The notes beneath the pieces are model-generated. The model was not told the DNA's origin. It did not search any database and worked only from the letters and a program-made list of their open reading frames with translations. Below, in pieces: positions 42,278 to 51,708 of a stretch of 64,000 bases of DNA. The stretch spans positions 496,001 to 560,000 of the forward strand of contig JAHWHZ010000001.1 of assembly GCA_019322895.1 (NCBI GenBank), in the 5' to 3' direction. The translations under genes were made by a program, and so were the position numbers. This DNA comes from Candidatus Woesearchaeota archaeon. GTDB taxonomy: Archaea > Nanobdellota > Nanobdellia > Woesearchaeales > ARS49. Every line of letters starts with the position of its first letter. Within the stretch, counting starts at the first letter, position 1.

Positions 42278-42739
42278 TTAGCCAAAATATTGTTTTTGTT
42301 CTGTTTTTTCCTCACTCAGCCACGCCTTTGCCTGGGTCTCAAGGTATTTTCTTACTGTCGGCTTGACTTCTTTGATGTAGAAATTGTATAGTTTCTTTAT
42401 CTCTTTCAGCCGCGCTTCCCTGTCTGTGAACATTGATGCATGCACTTCATGTATCACAGATAATGATTTTTTGTAGAAATCAAACAATTCCTTTTTTTCT
42501 TCTTCTGTGTGAAATTTTGCTTCTATTGCATCTGCCATCCGCGCTGGCTGGAAGATTATTTCTATATGGCTTACTGCCTGGCCCAGCCTGTCCATCAGCA
42601 CATTCAGCACTGCGGGTATTGCAGGTGCTTGTATCCTGCACTCAAATTCCTTTTCAAAGTCTTCCAGCTTTGGAAGCCCTGCTTTTTCTCTTATTTCGTT
42701 ATACTGTTTAACGCCTTCATCACGTAGTTCTTTTACCAT
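42278..42739 (-). CDS. Helical hypothetical protein upstream of valS
   Basis: 153 residues, almost entirely predicted helix, highly charged (EEEKKELFDFYKKSLSVIHE; KEVKPTVRKYLETQAKAWL). No cysteine clusters, no membrane segment, no recognised domain. It lies one base upstream of valS on the same strand, so co-transcription is near certain. Divergent from the RFC-L gene with a 77-bp gap. A role in tRNA or translation is suggested only by the context. Confidence 0.65.
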   Translation of the reverse strand: MVKELRDEGVKQYNEIREKAGLPKLEDFEKEFECRIQAPAIPAVLNVLMDRLGQAVSHIEIIFQPARMADAIEAKFHTEEEKKELFDFYKKSLSVIHEVHASMFTDREARLKEIKKLYNFYIKEVKPTVRKYLETQAKAWLSEEKTEQKQYFG

Positions 42740-42785
42740 TGTAGACGTAACTGATGACAGTGGCTTTAAATAAGTTTCGGGTTAA

Positions 42786-42793
42786 ATATATAA
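42786..42793 (+). promoter_or_regulatory. TATA box for RFC-L gene
   Basis: ATATATAA, 31 nt upstream of ATG 42817, deciding that start over ATG 42754. Confidence 0.6.
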
Positions 42794-42816
42794 AACAGGT
42801 TCTATTACCTGCAGAA

Positions 42817-44019
42817 ATGAGTCCTTGGATAAAGAAATATGCTCCTGCAAAGATTTGTGATATTCCGCAGGCTAATGCAGTTAAGCTTAAGAGTTTTGTG
42901 CAGGGTTTTAAAGAAGAGAAAAAGAATGCAGTCTTTTTATACGGCCCTCCTGGAAGCTGCAAGTCCTGCGCAGCGCATGCTCTTGCAAAAGAGCTTGATC
43001 TTGAGATTGTAGAGGTTAATGCCTCTGATGTTCGTAATGCTGACCAGATAAATGAGAAAGTAGGCAATGCCTTGAAGCAGCATTCCTTGTTTTTCAGGGG
43101 CAAGATTGTTCTTGTTGATGAGATTGACGGCATCTCTGGAAACAAGGACAGGGGAGGCATACCTGCTTTAGTCAAGCTGATTGAAAAAAGCGCTTTTCCA
43201 GTCATCCTGACAGCCAATGATCCCTGGAACAAGAAGTTCAACAAGATCCGCTCAAATTCTGTCTTGTTGGAGTTTGATACACCGGATCCTGCTGACATTG
43301 CTGGTGTTTTGCAGAATATTTGTGAAAAAGAGAAAATAACTTTTGATGATGTTGCCTTGAAGACACTTGCACGGCGTTCAGGCGGCGACTTGAGGGCAGC
43401 TATCAATGATTTGCAGTCCTTGACACAGGGCAGCAGAAAAATAACCAAGGAAAGCATTGATGAGCTGGGTGAGCGCAACAAGCAGGAAAGCATTAACCAG
43501 GCGCTTCTTAAGGTTTTCAAGAGCTCTGACCCGTCTGTTGCAAGAGGTGCTTTTGATTCTGTTAACATGACTGTTGATGAAGTAATGTTTTGGGTTGAAT
43601 ATAACTGTCCGCGGGAATACAAGAATCCTGCAGATATTGCCCGTGCTTTTGATGCCTTGAGCAAGGCAGATGTTTACAGGGGCAGGATAAGAAGAAGGCA
43701 GCACTGGAGGTTTCTTGTTTATGTGTATGCCTTGATTTCAGCAGGCGTTGCTGTTGCAAAGGATGCAAAATACGCTGGTGCTGTAAAGTACATGCAGACA
43801 ACAAGATTGTTGAAGATGTGGCAGGCAAAGATGAAATACGGCCAGAGAAAATCAATTGCCTCAAAGATTGCAGAAAAGACGAACTGCAGTTCCAAGAGGG
43901 CTATAGAGTCTTCCTTGCCTTACCTGCAGCAGGTGTTCAAGAACAATCCAGAGATGGCAGGACAGATGGCTCTTGAGCTTGACCTGGATGACAAGGAAAT
44001 AGAGTGGCTGAGGAAATAA
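42817..44019 (+). CDS. rfcL: Replication factor C large subunit, altered Walker A
   Basis: 400 residues from ATG 42817 (MSPWIKKYAPAKICDIPQAN), the normal RFC-L N-terminus and matching the TATA spacing. AAA+ core: Walker A reads GPPGSCKS (residues 43-50), with Cys 48 where Gly of the GK[T/S] is expected; Walker B is KIVLVDEIDGISG; sensor 1 region is VILTANDPWNKK; and SGGDLRAAINDLQSL is the sensor 2/lid helix. With RFC small subunits it loads the PCNA clamp. It is shorter than usual, lacking a long C-terminal tail. The Gly to Cys change may weaken ATP use by this subunit. Confidence 0.88.
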   Translation: MSPWIKKYAPAKICDIPQANAVKLKSFVQGFKEEKKNAVFLYGPPGSCKSCAAHALAKELDLEIVEVNASDVRNADQINEKVGNALKQHSLFFRGKIVLVDEIDGISGNKDRGGIPALVKLIEKSAFPVILTANDPWNKKFNKIRSNSVLLEFDTPDPADIAGVLQNICEKEKITFDDVALKTLARRSGGDLRAAINDLQSLTQGSRKITKESIDELGERNKQESINQALLKVFKSSDPSVARGAFDSVNMTVDEVMFWVEYNCPREYKNPADIARAFDALSKADVYRGRIRRRQHWRFLVYVYALISAGVAVAKDAKYAGAVKYMQTTRLLKMWQAKMKYGQRKSIASKIAEKTNCSSKRAIESSLPYLQQVFKNNPEMAGQMALELDLDDKEIEWLRK

Positions 44020-44020
44020 G

Positions 44021-45217
44021 CTATTTTTCTTTTATTTTTAAATAAAATATTATTGCAGGAATGCAAAAGAGTCCTCCGAGTGCAATAACTATTTTTGGTG
44101 TTAATATGTCCATTAGATATCCTGCGCCTATTGCAGCAATTCCAATAAATAAGCTACTGGCCATGCGCGTACAGGAAGTTACTGTTGCCCGGATTTTGCT
44201 GGGAATAAATTTTTGAAAGTAGGTATTTTCAATAGGTTTGCGAATGCCTACAAATCCATTGGTAAGCAAAAAGATTAATGCAGCGTAATAAAAGAGTGGG
44301 GGATAAATAAGTAACAGCATAAGATAGAACATTGATTCTAAGCCCACTAGAAGTATAAGCGAGTATTTTGATTTGAATTTTTTCATAAAATATTTTGATA
44401 AGAATGGAGAAATAACTGTTACTACGCCAACAGCTGAAAAAAGATAACCTAATTGAGCAACAGGCAGGCCCAAATTAACCAGAGCAGGCTGCCACCCATC
44501 AAATCCAATCCTTGTCAAGCCTGCAAAAACACCTGCAATGATTAATAAAAGCAATACTTTGTGTTTTAGACTGTAATTAATGCTTGTTTTTGTTATTTTT
44601 ATTGTTTCTTTGACCGATTTTGTTATTTTTATTCTCTTTTTCTTAAAATGTTCGTGCGCAAATATGAAAAGAATAACCGCGCCTGAAAAAAAACCAAACG
44701 CTTGAATCATCCATAAGAGGCGAATCGAATAATATTCTACAAGGATTCCTGCAATCAACGGCGAAATAATAAAACCAACTCCTATGATGCTTGCTACTTT
44801 CATGAAATATTCGTGCACTAAGTCTTTTCTTTTATTGAATTTTAAATAGTCAACAATCCACGCTTCTTCTGCACCGCTGATGAACGTTTGGGCAAGCCCA
44901 AATAATGCCCAGCAAAGAAAGAAGAGGATGTGCCCTTCAACAAAATAAATGGCCAGTGATGCAAAGCCTATTAGAAGGTATCCAAGCAAAGTAGATAACT
45001 TTCTGCCATGCAAATCTGCAAATGCGCCCGTTGGAATTTCAAAGAAGAATACTGCAACTAAAATTATTGCAAATATTAGCTCAATTTTTAAGAAAGAAAA
45101 ACCCAGATCTCGCAGGTAGATTATGAGAAACGGTGCTATCAACATAGATGCCCCGAATAAGAATGCAGCTAAGTAATAGGGCCAGAGCAGTCTTAATTCA
45201 TCTTTTTTAAAAACCAT
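44021..45217 (-). CDS. Major facilitator superfamily transporter
   Basis: 398 residues, about 12 membrane segments in two groups of six. The loop between segments 2 and 3, GAFADLHGRKLSTLLGYLL, is the MFS signature (G-x-x-x-D-x-x-G-R-K). FGLAQTFISGAEEAWIVDYL resembles carriers of the drug/metabolite type. The substrate is unknown. Single gene, convergent with the RFC-L gene, divergent from glyS with a 77-bp gap. Confidence 0.85.
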   Translation of the reverse strand: MVFKKDELRLLWPYYLAAFLFGASMLIAPFLIIYLRDLGFSFLKIELIFAIILVAVFFFEIPTGAFADLHGRKLSTLLGYLLIGFASLAIYFVEGHILFFLCWALFGLAQTFISGAEEAWIVDYLKFNKRKDLVHEYFMKVASIIGVGFIISPLIAGILVEYYSIRLLWMIQAFGFFSGAVILFIFAHEHFKKKRIKITKSVKETIKITKTSINYSLKHKVLLLLIIAGVFAGLTRIGFDGWQPALVNLGLPVAQLGYLFSAVGVVTVISPFLSKYFMKKFKSKYSLILLVGLESMFYLMLLLIYPPLFYYAALIFLLTNGFVGIRKPIENTYFQKFIPSKIRATVTSCTRMASSLFIGIAAIGAGYLMDILTPKIVIALGGLFCIPAIIFYLKIKEK

Positions 45218-45294
45218 ATTCTCCTTTAAATATATCTTTTATTTAAATTCATCGGCCAAAAAGTATTTAAATAGACCCTTCATTCCTCTCAGTT

Positions 45295-46806
45295 ATGATA
45301 ACTATTGATGAGATGTTTAAATTCTGCAAGAAGAAGGGGTTTGTATTCCCTAATTCTGAGATTTATGGAGGCCTTGCAGGATTCTTTGATTACGGCCCGC
45401 TTGGCGTTGAAGTTAATAATAATATAAAGCAGTCTTGGTGGAAGGCTTTTGTGCAGGACAGGGAGGATGTTGTTGGTATTGACGGCTGCATCATAACAAA
45501 TCCAAAGGTTTGGGAGGCCTCTGGCCATGTTGAGGGTTTTGAGGATGTCTTGGTGGAATGCAAGAAATGCCATGAAAGATTCAGGGCAGACTTGTTGATT
45601 GAGGATGTCTTGAAAATCCAGGCAGAAGGCTTGAAAGCCCCTGCTATTGACAAGTTGATTGAAGATAATAATATAAAGTGCCCAAAATGTAAAGGCGCAT
45701 TGGATAATGCATCCAGGTTTAATCTGATGTTCCAGACACAGATTGGTCCAAAGCCTACAAAAGAATCTTTGGCTTATCTACGGCCTGAGACAGCCCAGCT
45801 GATTTTTGCTAATTTCCGTGCTGTCATGGACGTATCGCGGTTGAAGCTTCCTTTTGGCATTGCCCAGATTGGCAAGGCTTTCAGGAACGAGATATCTCCA
45901 AGGAATTTCTTGTTCAGGTGCAGAGAGTTTGAACAGATGGAGATAGAATATTTCATCAGGCCTAAGCAAAAATGCCCTTACATTAAAGAAATCGAGAATT
46001 ACAAGCTTCTTGTTTATTCTGCAGAGATGCAGGAGAAAAAGAAAGAGCCGAAAGAGATGTCCATAAAAGATGCTTTAAAGAATAAGATAATCAAGGCAGA
46101 CTGGCATGCATACTGGCTTGCTTTATGCCATAAATGGTTTGTTGAGCTCGGAGTCAACCCAAAGAACCTTCGTGCCAGACAGCACAAGAAAGATGAGCTG
46201 GCGCACTACAGCTCTGACTGCTGGGATTTAGAGTATAATTTTCCTTTTGGGTGGAAAGAGCTTGAAGGCATTGCAGACCGGGCTGATTTTGACCTGAAGC
46301 AGCATGCAAAGCACTCAAAGAAAGACATGGCTATTTTTGATGAGGAAATAAAACAAAAAGTAATTCCTCATGTTGTTGCAGAGCCTTCTTTAGGTGCAGG
46401 AAGGTCTTTCCTTGTTTTCATGTATGATGCATATACTGATGACAAGAAAAGAGGAAATGTTGTCTTGAAGCTGGATCCAAAGCTTGCTCCTGTCAATGTT
46501 GCGGTGTTTCCTTTGCTGTCTAACAAGCCAGAGCTGGTTAAGGCTGCGCAGGATGTTTATGCAATGCTCAAGTCCTGCTATCGTTCTGCCTTTGACAAGT
46601 CTGGCTCTATTGGCAAGCGTTATGCGAGGAATGATGAGATAGGCACCCCATACTGTGTGACCATTGATTTTGATTCTCTCAAGAAAAAAGATGTAACCAT
46701 TAGAGATAGGGACACTACAGAGCAGAAAAGAGTCAAGATAAAAGATTTGAGCAACGTGCTTTATCAGCTTTTGACAGGAATGATCAAGTTTAAGGACCTT
46801 AAGTAA
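45295..46806 (+). CDS. glyS: Glycyl-tRNA synthetase (class II, alpha2 type)
   Basis: 503 residues. FCKKKGFVFPNSEIYGGLAG opens the enzyme. GPLGVEVNNNIKQSWW, the LRPETAQLIFANF motif, FRNEISPRNFLFRCREFEQM (motif 2) and GAGRSFLVFMYDAY (motif 3) give the active site. The C-terminal anticodon domain (LAPVNVAVFPLL) is complete. A CxxC pair (CKKCHERF; CPKCKG) sits in the insertion. It has the archaeal/eukaryotic dimeric form rather than bacterial alpha2beta2. The TATA box TATTTAAAT at 45264 is 31 nt upstream of the ATG. tRNA-Phe follows. Confidence 0.95.
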   Translation: MITIDEMFKFCKKKGFVFPNSEIYGGLAGFFDYGPLGVEVNNNIKQSWWKAFVQDREDVVGIDGCIITNPKVWEASGHVEGFEDVLVECKKCHERFRADLLIEDVLKIQAEGLKAPAIDKLIEDNNIKCPKCKGALDNASRFNLMFQTQIGPKPTKESLAYLRPETAQLIFANFRAVMDVSRLKLPFGIAQIGKAFRNEISPRNFLFRCREFEQMEIEYFIRPKQKCPYIKEIENYKLLVYSAEMQEKKKEPKEMSIKDALKNKIIKADWHAYWLALCHKWFVELGVNPKNLRARQHKKDELAHYSSDCWDLEYNFPFGWKELEGIADRADFDLKQHAKHSKKDMAIFDEEIKQKVIPHVVAEPSLGAGRSFLVFMYDAYTDDKKRGNVVLKLDPKLAPVNVAVFPLLSNKPELVKAAQDVYAMLKSCYRSAFDKSGSIGKRYARNDEIGTPYCVTIDFDSLKKKDVTIRDRDTTEQKRVKIKDLSNVLYQLLTGMIKFKDLK

Positions 46807-46814
46807 ACGCAAAG

Positions 46815-46824
46815 CTTTTAAACC
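46815..46824 (+). promoter_or_regulatory. TATA-like element of tRNA-Phe
   Basis: CTTTTAAACC about 34 nt upstream of the tRNA 5' end. Confidence 0.45.
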
Positions 46825-46848
46825 AAGATTTTTTCTATCTTCCTTATC

Positions 46849-46951
46849 GGGACGATAGCTCAGCCTGGGAGAGCACACGGCTGAAGAATCGCCACCTGAA
46901 AGATTGCTTTCAGTTACCGTGGTGTCGAGGGTTCAAATCCCTCTCGTCCCA
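46849..46951 (+). tRNA. tRNA-Phe(GAA) with a 29-nt intron
   Basis: Cloverleaf: acceptor GGGACGA/TCGTCCC, D-stem GCTC/GAGC, anticodon stem CACGG/CCGTG (46876-46880/46917-46921), T-stem GAGGG/CCCTC with TTCAAAT loop, discriminator A; CCA is not encoded. Anticodon GAA at 46883-46885. The anticodon loop is interrupted after position 37: intron 46887-46915. A bulge-helix-bulge fits, with CUGA/UCAG (46881-46884/46910-46913) as the 4-bp helix, AGA and UUA as bulges, and both cuts falling at the expected positions. The intron also contains a CTGAAAG/CTTTCAG hairpin. A T-tract (46952-46959) follows. Confidence 0.93.
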
Positions 46952-46959
46952 TTTTTTTT
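46952..46959 (+). terminator. T-tract after tRNA-Phe
   Basis: Eight T directly after the discriminator base, a typical archaeal oligo-T termination signal. Confidence 0.55.
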
Positions 46960-46975
46960 AGAATTCTTAAAGAAA

Positions 46976-47242
46976 TCATTCAATAATTATGTCAATATTA
47001 TGGTTTATGATTTTTTTCTTTGCTTCTCTGTGTTTTTTCTGTTTTTCTTCAGGCCAGGGCCCGCCTCTGGGAAGCTCTAGGCCAAGAGCTTTCATGTTTT
47101 CTGCCCAGTATTTTTTATCTGTCTCGATTGTTATTGGGCCTTTAAGAAAACCGCTTTTCATTTCTGCAGTTATTATTAGTCGACCTTCCATAGAGTCTGA
47201 TCCAGAAATATTAATTATTTTTCCTCTTGCATTAAACGCCAT
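46976..47242 (-). CDS. Small hypothetical protein, 88 aa
   Basis: ATG 47242 is 31 nt from minus-strand TTTATATATTCC, so I prefer it to an in-frame TTG at 47254. The product starts MAFNARGKIINISGSDSMEG, probably beta-rich, followed by a charged helix (WPEEKQKKHREAKKK). No cysteines and no membrane segment. Between tRNA-Phe and the secretion genes, on the same strand as the latter but with its own promoter. Function unknown. Confidence 0.6.
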   Translation of the reverse strand: MAFNARGKIINISGSDSMEGRLIITAEMKSGFLKGPITIETDKKYWAENMKALGLELPRGGPWPEEKQKKHREAKKKIINHNIDIIIE

Positions 47243-47284
47243 AATTTTGTTCAAGCCAAGGGAATATATAAATTTTTCGCTGTT

Positions 47285-49441
47285 CTAGCCTCCAAGTATC
47301 CCGGTCACTGTTACTATCTTTGATGCTATCAGGTTGAATATCAGCATCACTGCAAGCGCAATCAGGCAGTATAATGTTGTGCTGTTAATTAAATTCTTTC
47401 CAAGAGAGTATTTCTCGCTTAATTTGTCTGCTCCGTTTTCTATGCCGTTTGAAAGTATTGTCAGCAAAAACACGATTTGAAACACATAAACACCGATTAC
47501 TGCCTGGAAATAATATGTTGGTATGCCATCTCCGAATAATGAAGCTATCTGCGTGATTGTTCCGCCCACTTCTGATGCTCCGAGATTCTTGATGTTGCCT
47601 GAGAGCGCTCCTAAGATATAGGTTATCATTGATGTTATTCCTATGACAACGCCTGATATCATCGGTGTGAGAAAGTGGATTTGTGATTTCATGTCTGAGA
47701 TGACATCTGCCATCAGGTCTTTCAGCCTTTCATTTACCTTGTGTATCTCTTTTATGTATCTTGCAATGTTCATAAGTGCCTGCGCAGCGATTACAGGACC
47801 TTTCTTAATGCTTTGTATCAATACCTGCATTGAGCTTTGTATGACATTGGATGGAAAATAAACAAGTGCTCCTGTTTTTGGGTTGAACAGTGCATCTTTG
47901 ACACTCATTCCAAGCTTGCTTATGTTTGTTGAAACTAATTTGAAGAACTTTCCGCTGGTCGTGTCTCCCATCACATTCGCGACTTTCTGGAATGCAATCT
48001 CAGCAGGAAGGCCATCCCCCAGCCGGTTTCCCAGCTGAAAGAGGGCAGATGCGAATTCATCTTCAAGTTTTTTAGTCTTGTCCCGAATTTTTATTATGTT
48101 CTTTGTTCTTAATCGATAATACAAGCCGATACTGAATGCAAGTGCCAGGGGAAAGAACAGGCTGATTACTGCCGCTCCAAGCCCGTAAGGCCCTACAATC
48201 TTTCCTGCTATTGTGCTGCTTTCCCGATATTCCAATAATTTTATTCCAAATGGCAGGTCAATGTCAAATGCAGGCGAAGGATTCAGCATGTGCAATAATA
48301 TCGGCACTAGCCCTATTGCAAACAAGGCTCCTCCGATAAGGATGCAGATGAATATTGGCTGGATTTTAAGTTCAATATTGCCTATTCTTATCAGTATGTT
48401 CTTGTATTTTTTCAGTTCTGGATTGATGTCAGAGATGTCTATGTCTCCATATCCTGTGGGTCGTTTTGATAAGATGTTTTTTCCAAAATAATAAACAATT
48501 ATCGGCAGGATTATGTTATACACTGTTGCAATATGCCACCACCGGATTGTTTCCATGAAGCTCACTATCAAGGGCAATATAACCAGGCCTAAAATCGGCA
48601 GGATTACTCCCATCATGTGCAGCATTGTTATAGGTGATTTCAGGTTCTGCGCATAGTGAAGCATCTTTTCATATGTTTCTGTCAAGATAACATCTAAAGA
48701 TTTGTCCAGCAGCCCAATCCTGCGCTCTTCAGAGGTCTCATATAAAGAGCCTTCAATAAGGTGGAATGCTTCAACAAATTCATTGTTCCATTTTTTCCAT
48801 GTTTCAAGATACCTGTCAAGTGATTCTTTTACAGATTCATAGACGCCTGCCTGCACATCCCACAATACTTTTCTTAAGTCAAGGGATAATGGGGGCGCAA
48901 GATGTTCTGATGCAAATTCTATTGCATTTTCAAGGTTAGATGTGTGGCGCATGTATGTGACGACATAAAAGACGCATAAGACCATCTGGTTGCTTGCCTT
49001 CATCCGCCAGTTATTTGCTAGGTATGCTGGCATTCTGAAGAGTACTGCGATAAGTGCAAATCCAAGTGCCACAAAAATAAAGCTGTAGAACAAGGAGCCC
49101 AGGAATAAGCTCAATAAGACTCCTATTATCATTATTGTCAAGGGCAATAAGTATGCTAGTGATATCACGCCTGCTGGAGTTATAGATAAGTGGCAGATGT
49201 TGATTGATTCTTGTATTTGAGCTGCTTTTTCTGGCTTTACTTTTATTTTCAGTATCTTTGCGCAGAAATTGCATGCTTTTTCATAATAAGTCATGTGCCT
49301 GGGCATTGCGTCTTTCTTGAAGTGCTTGTATTCTCTTGTGAAAGTCTTTTCAGAGGGTCCTAGCGCAGACAGCCCCAGCTCTGACTTAAGCTTCTGCTTA
49401 TATTTTTCCACTAGATCTCTCTTGCTGATTTGATTTGTCAT
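47285..49441 (-). CDS. TadC/ArlJ-like type IV pilus/archaellum platform protein
   Basis: 718 residues. A charged cytoplasmic N-terminus (about 90 residues) is followed by two halves, each with a T2SSF-like helical domain flanked by membrane segments (about residues 105-160, 265-330, 375-450, and three near 590-715). Repeated phrases such as RHTSNLENAIEFASEHLAPP and FQLGNRLGDGLPAEIAFQKV match the F-domain of archaeal platform proteins. It anchors the assembly ATPase at the membrane. The upstream ATPase gene ends one base before its ATG. Confidence 0.82.
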   Translation of the reverse strand: MTNQISKRDLVEKYKQKLKSELGLSALGPSEKTFTREYKHFKKDAMPRHMTYYEKACNFCAKILKIKVKPEKAAQIQESINICHLSITPAGVISLAYLLPLTIMIIGVLLSLFLGSLFYSFIFVALGFALIAVLFRMPAYLANNWRMKASNQMVLCVFYVVTYMRHTSNLENAIEFASEHLAPPLSLDLRKVLWDVQAGVYESVKESLDRYLETWKKWNNEFVEAFHLIEGSLYETSEERRIGLLDKSLDVILTETYEKMLHYAQNLKSPITMLHMMGVILPILGLVILPLIVSFMETIRWWHIATVYNIILPIIVYYFGKNILSKRPTGYGDIDISDINPELKKYKNILIRIGNIELKIQPIFICILIGGALFAIGLVPILLHMLNPSPAFDIDLPFGIKLLEYRESSTIAGKIVGPYGLGAAVISLFFPLALAFSIGLYYRLRTKNIIKIRDKTKKLEDEFASALFQLGNRLGDGLPAEIAFQKVANVMGDTTSGKFFKLVSTNISKLGMSVKDALFNPKTGALVYFPSNVIQSSMQVLIQSIKKGPVIAAQALMNIARYIKEIHKVNERLKDLMADVISDMKSQIHFLTPMISGVVIGITSMITYILGALSGNIKNLGASEVGGTITQIASLFGDGIPTYYFQAVIGVYVFQIVFLLTILSNGIENGADKLSEKYSLGKNLINSTTLYCLIALAVMLIFNLIASKIVTVTGILGG

Positions 49442-49442
49442 T

Positions 49443-51707
49443 TTAGAATTTCATCTTCTTGATGCTTCTCTTCAGCCATTCATTCCATCTGAAGTGTATC
49501 TGCTTGGTGTCAAGGCTTCCTGTCTCTTCTTTCACTTCATCAGATATCTTGTGAAACTCGTCATTGGCACTCACGACAAAGGATGCTTCAAGGATGTTTT
49601 GGTTTTTTGTCTTTTCAGCTGCATCAACCAGTGCTTTTTTCATCTTTGCGCGGAGTTCTATATTCTCCCATACTGCATCCCAGTTTCCTGCCCAGTCGCG
49701 CACGCTTCCTGCAATTGATTTTATGACTTCAGAATCTCCATTGAGAAGGTCTTTTGTAGGCACAAGCTGGTCTGTCTTTGCATCGTACTTCAAGAGGTCT
49801 ACAAAGCCGTGCTCTCTCAAGGGGTCTTCTTCCCAGGTCTTTCTCACTTCTGATATTTCTGTTATTCTTCTCCATCTGTGCAGGCCGTCAGGGCTTCTTA
49901 CAGGATTTGCAACTGCAATGATGTCTGTTGCCTTGAATGATGTTCTTGGAACTTCAAGGTCATTCACCACCCGGTCAAACACGCCGTATGGAGAATCTCC
50001 GTGTATTGTTCCTGCGACAACATTTGCAAGCGCGCCGACTCTCATTGCTTCATACAATGCTTTTGCTTCTGTGCTTCTGACTTCTCCGACTATCAGGCTT
50101 GAGTCGCCCATACGAAGTGTTGCCCTGATTCCTTCATCTGCGCTTACTTCCATTGTTCCTCTTGTCAATGCAGAGGCAACTTTCATTGATTGGATATTGT
50201 AATTCAGGTTTCGCAGAGCTTTTACTGGCAGCTCTAAGGTGTCTTCTACTGTGATGATTCTTCCTTTTCTCATTATGTCTACCATGACAGAGCCAAGGAA
50301 AGAGGTTTTTCCTGCGCTTCTTGTTCCTGCAATAAGCATTGTTCTTGCTCCGTCTATCAAGAAGTTCAGAACGCCTCCTGCAAGAGGGGTTATCATCTTG
50401 TTTTGGATGAAAAGTGGCAAAGTCCAGGGCTTGTCGCGGTGCCTTCTCAGAGCATATGCTATTCCGCTTGGGTCTAGCGGCTCTGTGATTGCCGCGACTC
50501 TGGCTCGAACGCCCGGCAGAACCAATTCTGTATCCAAAATTGGGTTGGCTTCATCAAGTGGCCTGCCAGAAATCATTCTGAGCTTAGATGCCCAGGACTC
50601 TGCTTCTGTGGGGGTTGGAATTATGTTTGTGTAACAGTCGCCGAATTCTTGCTGGATTATGAACATAGGTGTCTTTCCCATCGGGCTGTTTATTGTGATG
50701 TCCTGCACGCGGGGGTCTTGCAGCAGGACTTCTATCAGCCCAAAGCCTACTGTATATCTTACTAAGATTTTCGTGAGTTCTTCTCTATCTTTTTTTCTCA
50801 GTGTATAATTCTTGTATCCTGCTAGCTCATCAAGAAGGTCTGCACCTACATTATTGAACACTTCGCGCATTCGTTCTGGGTCAACGAACTCGCTTCTCTT
50901 TGGCTTGTGTTCAGCCATTATTTTTCTTGCAGCATCCAGTAATTCGTATTTTTCTTCTGTCAGCCGGAATTCAGGCGGTACTATGTGGTACAGGTTTTGC
51001 ACTGTGTCAGGCATTGAAAAAATTGTGACTTCTGTTCCTTCTACTTGATAACTGTCTATCTCTTCTGCATCAGGAGGATATGCTGATATTAATTTTGTGT
51101 ACATGAAGTCTGGCTTGACAAGAGGCGAGAAAATCAGCCGGTACACATCTCTTTCGCCTATCTTGTATCCTGCTAAGTGCGGCTCTGCAAGCTGGATTAT
51201 CTTTGTTTTTTCCATGCTTGCTGCAAGGTCATTGATAAGCGCATAATATTGCTGCAGGCATTTCACCCCTTCTGGTGGCATTATTTTTCTTTCCACCAGG
51301 CTATGCTCTCTTCTTATTGTTCTCTTTAATTGCACAAATGTTCCTATTGGGTCTGATTTTAATTGCTGGAATATCAGCTCCTGCAATGCGACATATCTTG
51401 GATCAACGTAACGTCTGCACTGCGGTGATGCAAGAAGCCCTTGTTTCAGCTTGTGTTTTATTATGTTCTTGTAGAGCTGTGCAATCTCCAGCAGGATCAT
51501 TGTTTGGTTGAAATCATATTCATAATCTCTTTTTTGCACGATGATTATTCTCGTGGCATTGCCTGCTTCTGCAAGTATGTCAATCACCATGTTCATTGCT
51601 TTTGGAGAGTCTTCTATTGAGGGGAAAAAAGTGCATTCTTCGCAGTCTATTCGTATTGTTATTTCGTCCCCTTCCCGTATTATTTCATATTCTCCGCAGC
51701 GCGGCAT
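49443..51707 (-). CDS. TadA/ArlI-like secretion ATPase
   Basis: 754 residues. The N-terminal 270 residues are a family-specific domain. The C-terminal motor has Walker A GTRSAGKTS, Asp box TVEDTLELP, Walker B SSLIVGEVRSTEA and His box VAGTIHGDSP, all intact. These define the VirB11/TadA/ArlI ATPase family that drives pilus or archaellum assembly. A C-terminal extension of about 150 residues follows. With the platform protein it forms the minimal engine. It is preceded, 1 nt away, by a 49-residue ribbon-helix-helix gene on the same strand. Confidence 0.88.
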   Translation of the reverse strand: MPRCGEYEIIREGDEITIRIDCEECTFFPSIEDSPKAMNMVIDILAEAGNATRIIIVQKRDYEYDFNQTMILLEIAQLYKNIIKHKLKQGLLASPQCRRYVDPRYVALQELIFQQLKSDPIGTFVQLKRTIRREHSLVERKIMPPEGVKCLQQYYALINDLAASMEKTKIIQLAEPHLAGYKIGERDVYRLIFSPLVKPDFMYTKLISAYPPDAEEIDSYQVEGTEVTIFSMPDTVQNLYHIVPPEFRLTEEKYELLDAARKIMAEHKPKRSEFVDPERMREVFNNVGADLLDELAGYKNYTLRKKDREELTKILVRYTVGFGLIEVLLQDPRVQDITINSPMGKTPMFIIQQEFGDCYTNIIPTPTEAESWASKLRMISGRPLDEANPILDTELVLPGVRARVAAITEPLDPSGIAYALRRHRDKPWTLPLFIQNKMITPLAGGVLNFLIDGARTMLIAGTRSAGKTSFLGSVMVDIMRKGRIITVEDTLELPVKALRNLNYNIQSMKVASALTRGTMEVSADEGIRATLRMGDSSLIVGEVRSTEAKALYEAMRVGALANVVAGTIHGDSPYGVFDRVVNDLEVPRTSFKATDIIAVANPVRSPDGLHRWRRITEISEVRKTWEEDPLREHGFVDLLKYDAKTDQLVPTKDLLNGDSEVIKSIAGSVRDWAGNWDAVWENIELRAKMKKALVDAAEKTKNQNILEASFVVSANDEFHKISDEVKEETGSLDTKQIHFRWNEWLKRSIKKMKF

Positions 51708-51708
51708 T

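Noticed and set aside
42720..43664. 314-codon minus-strand frame across the RFC-L gene
   Set aside because: Shadow of the RFC-L AAA+ domain; Walker B and sensor motifs are on the plus strand.
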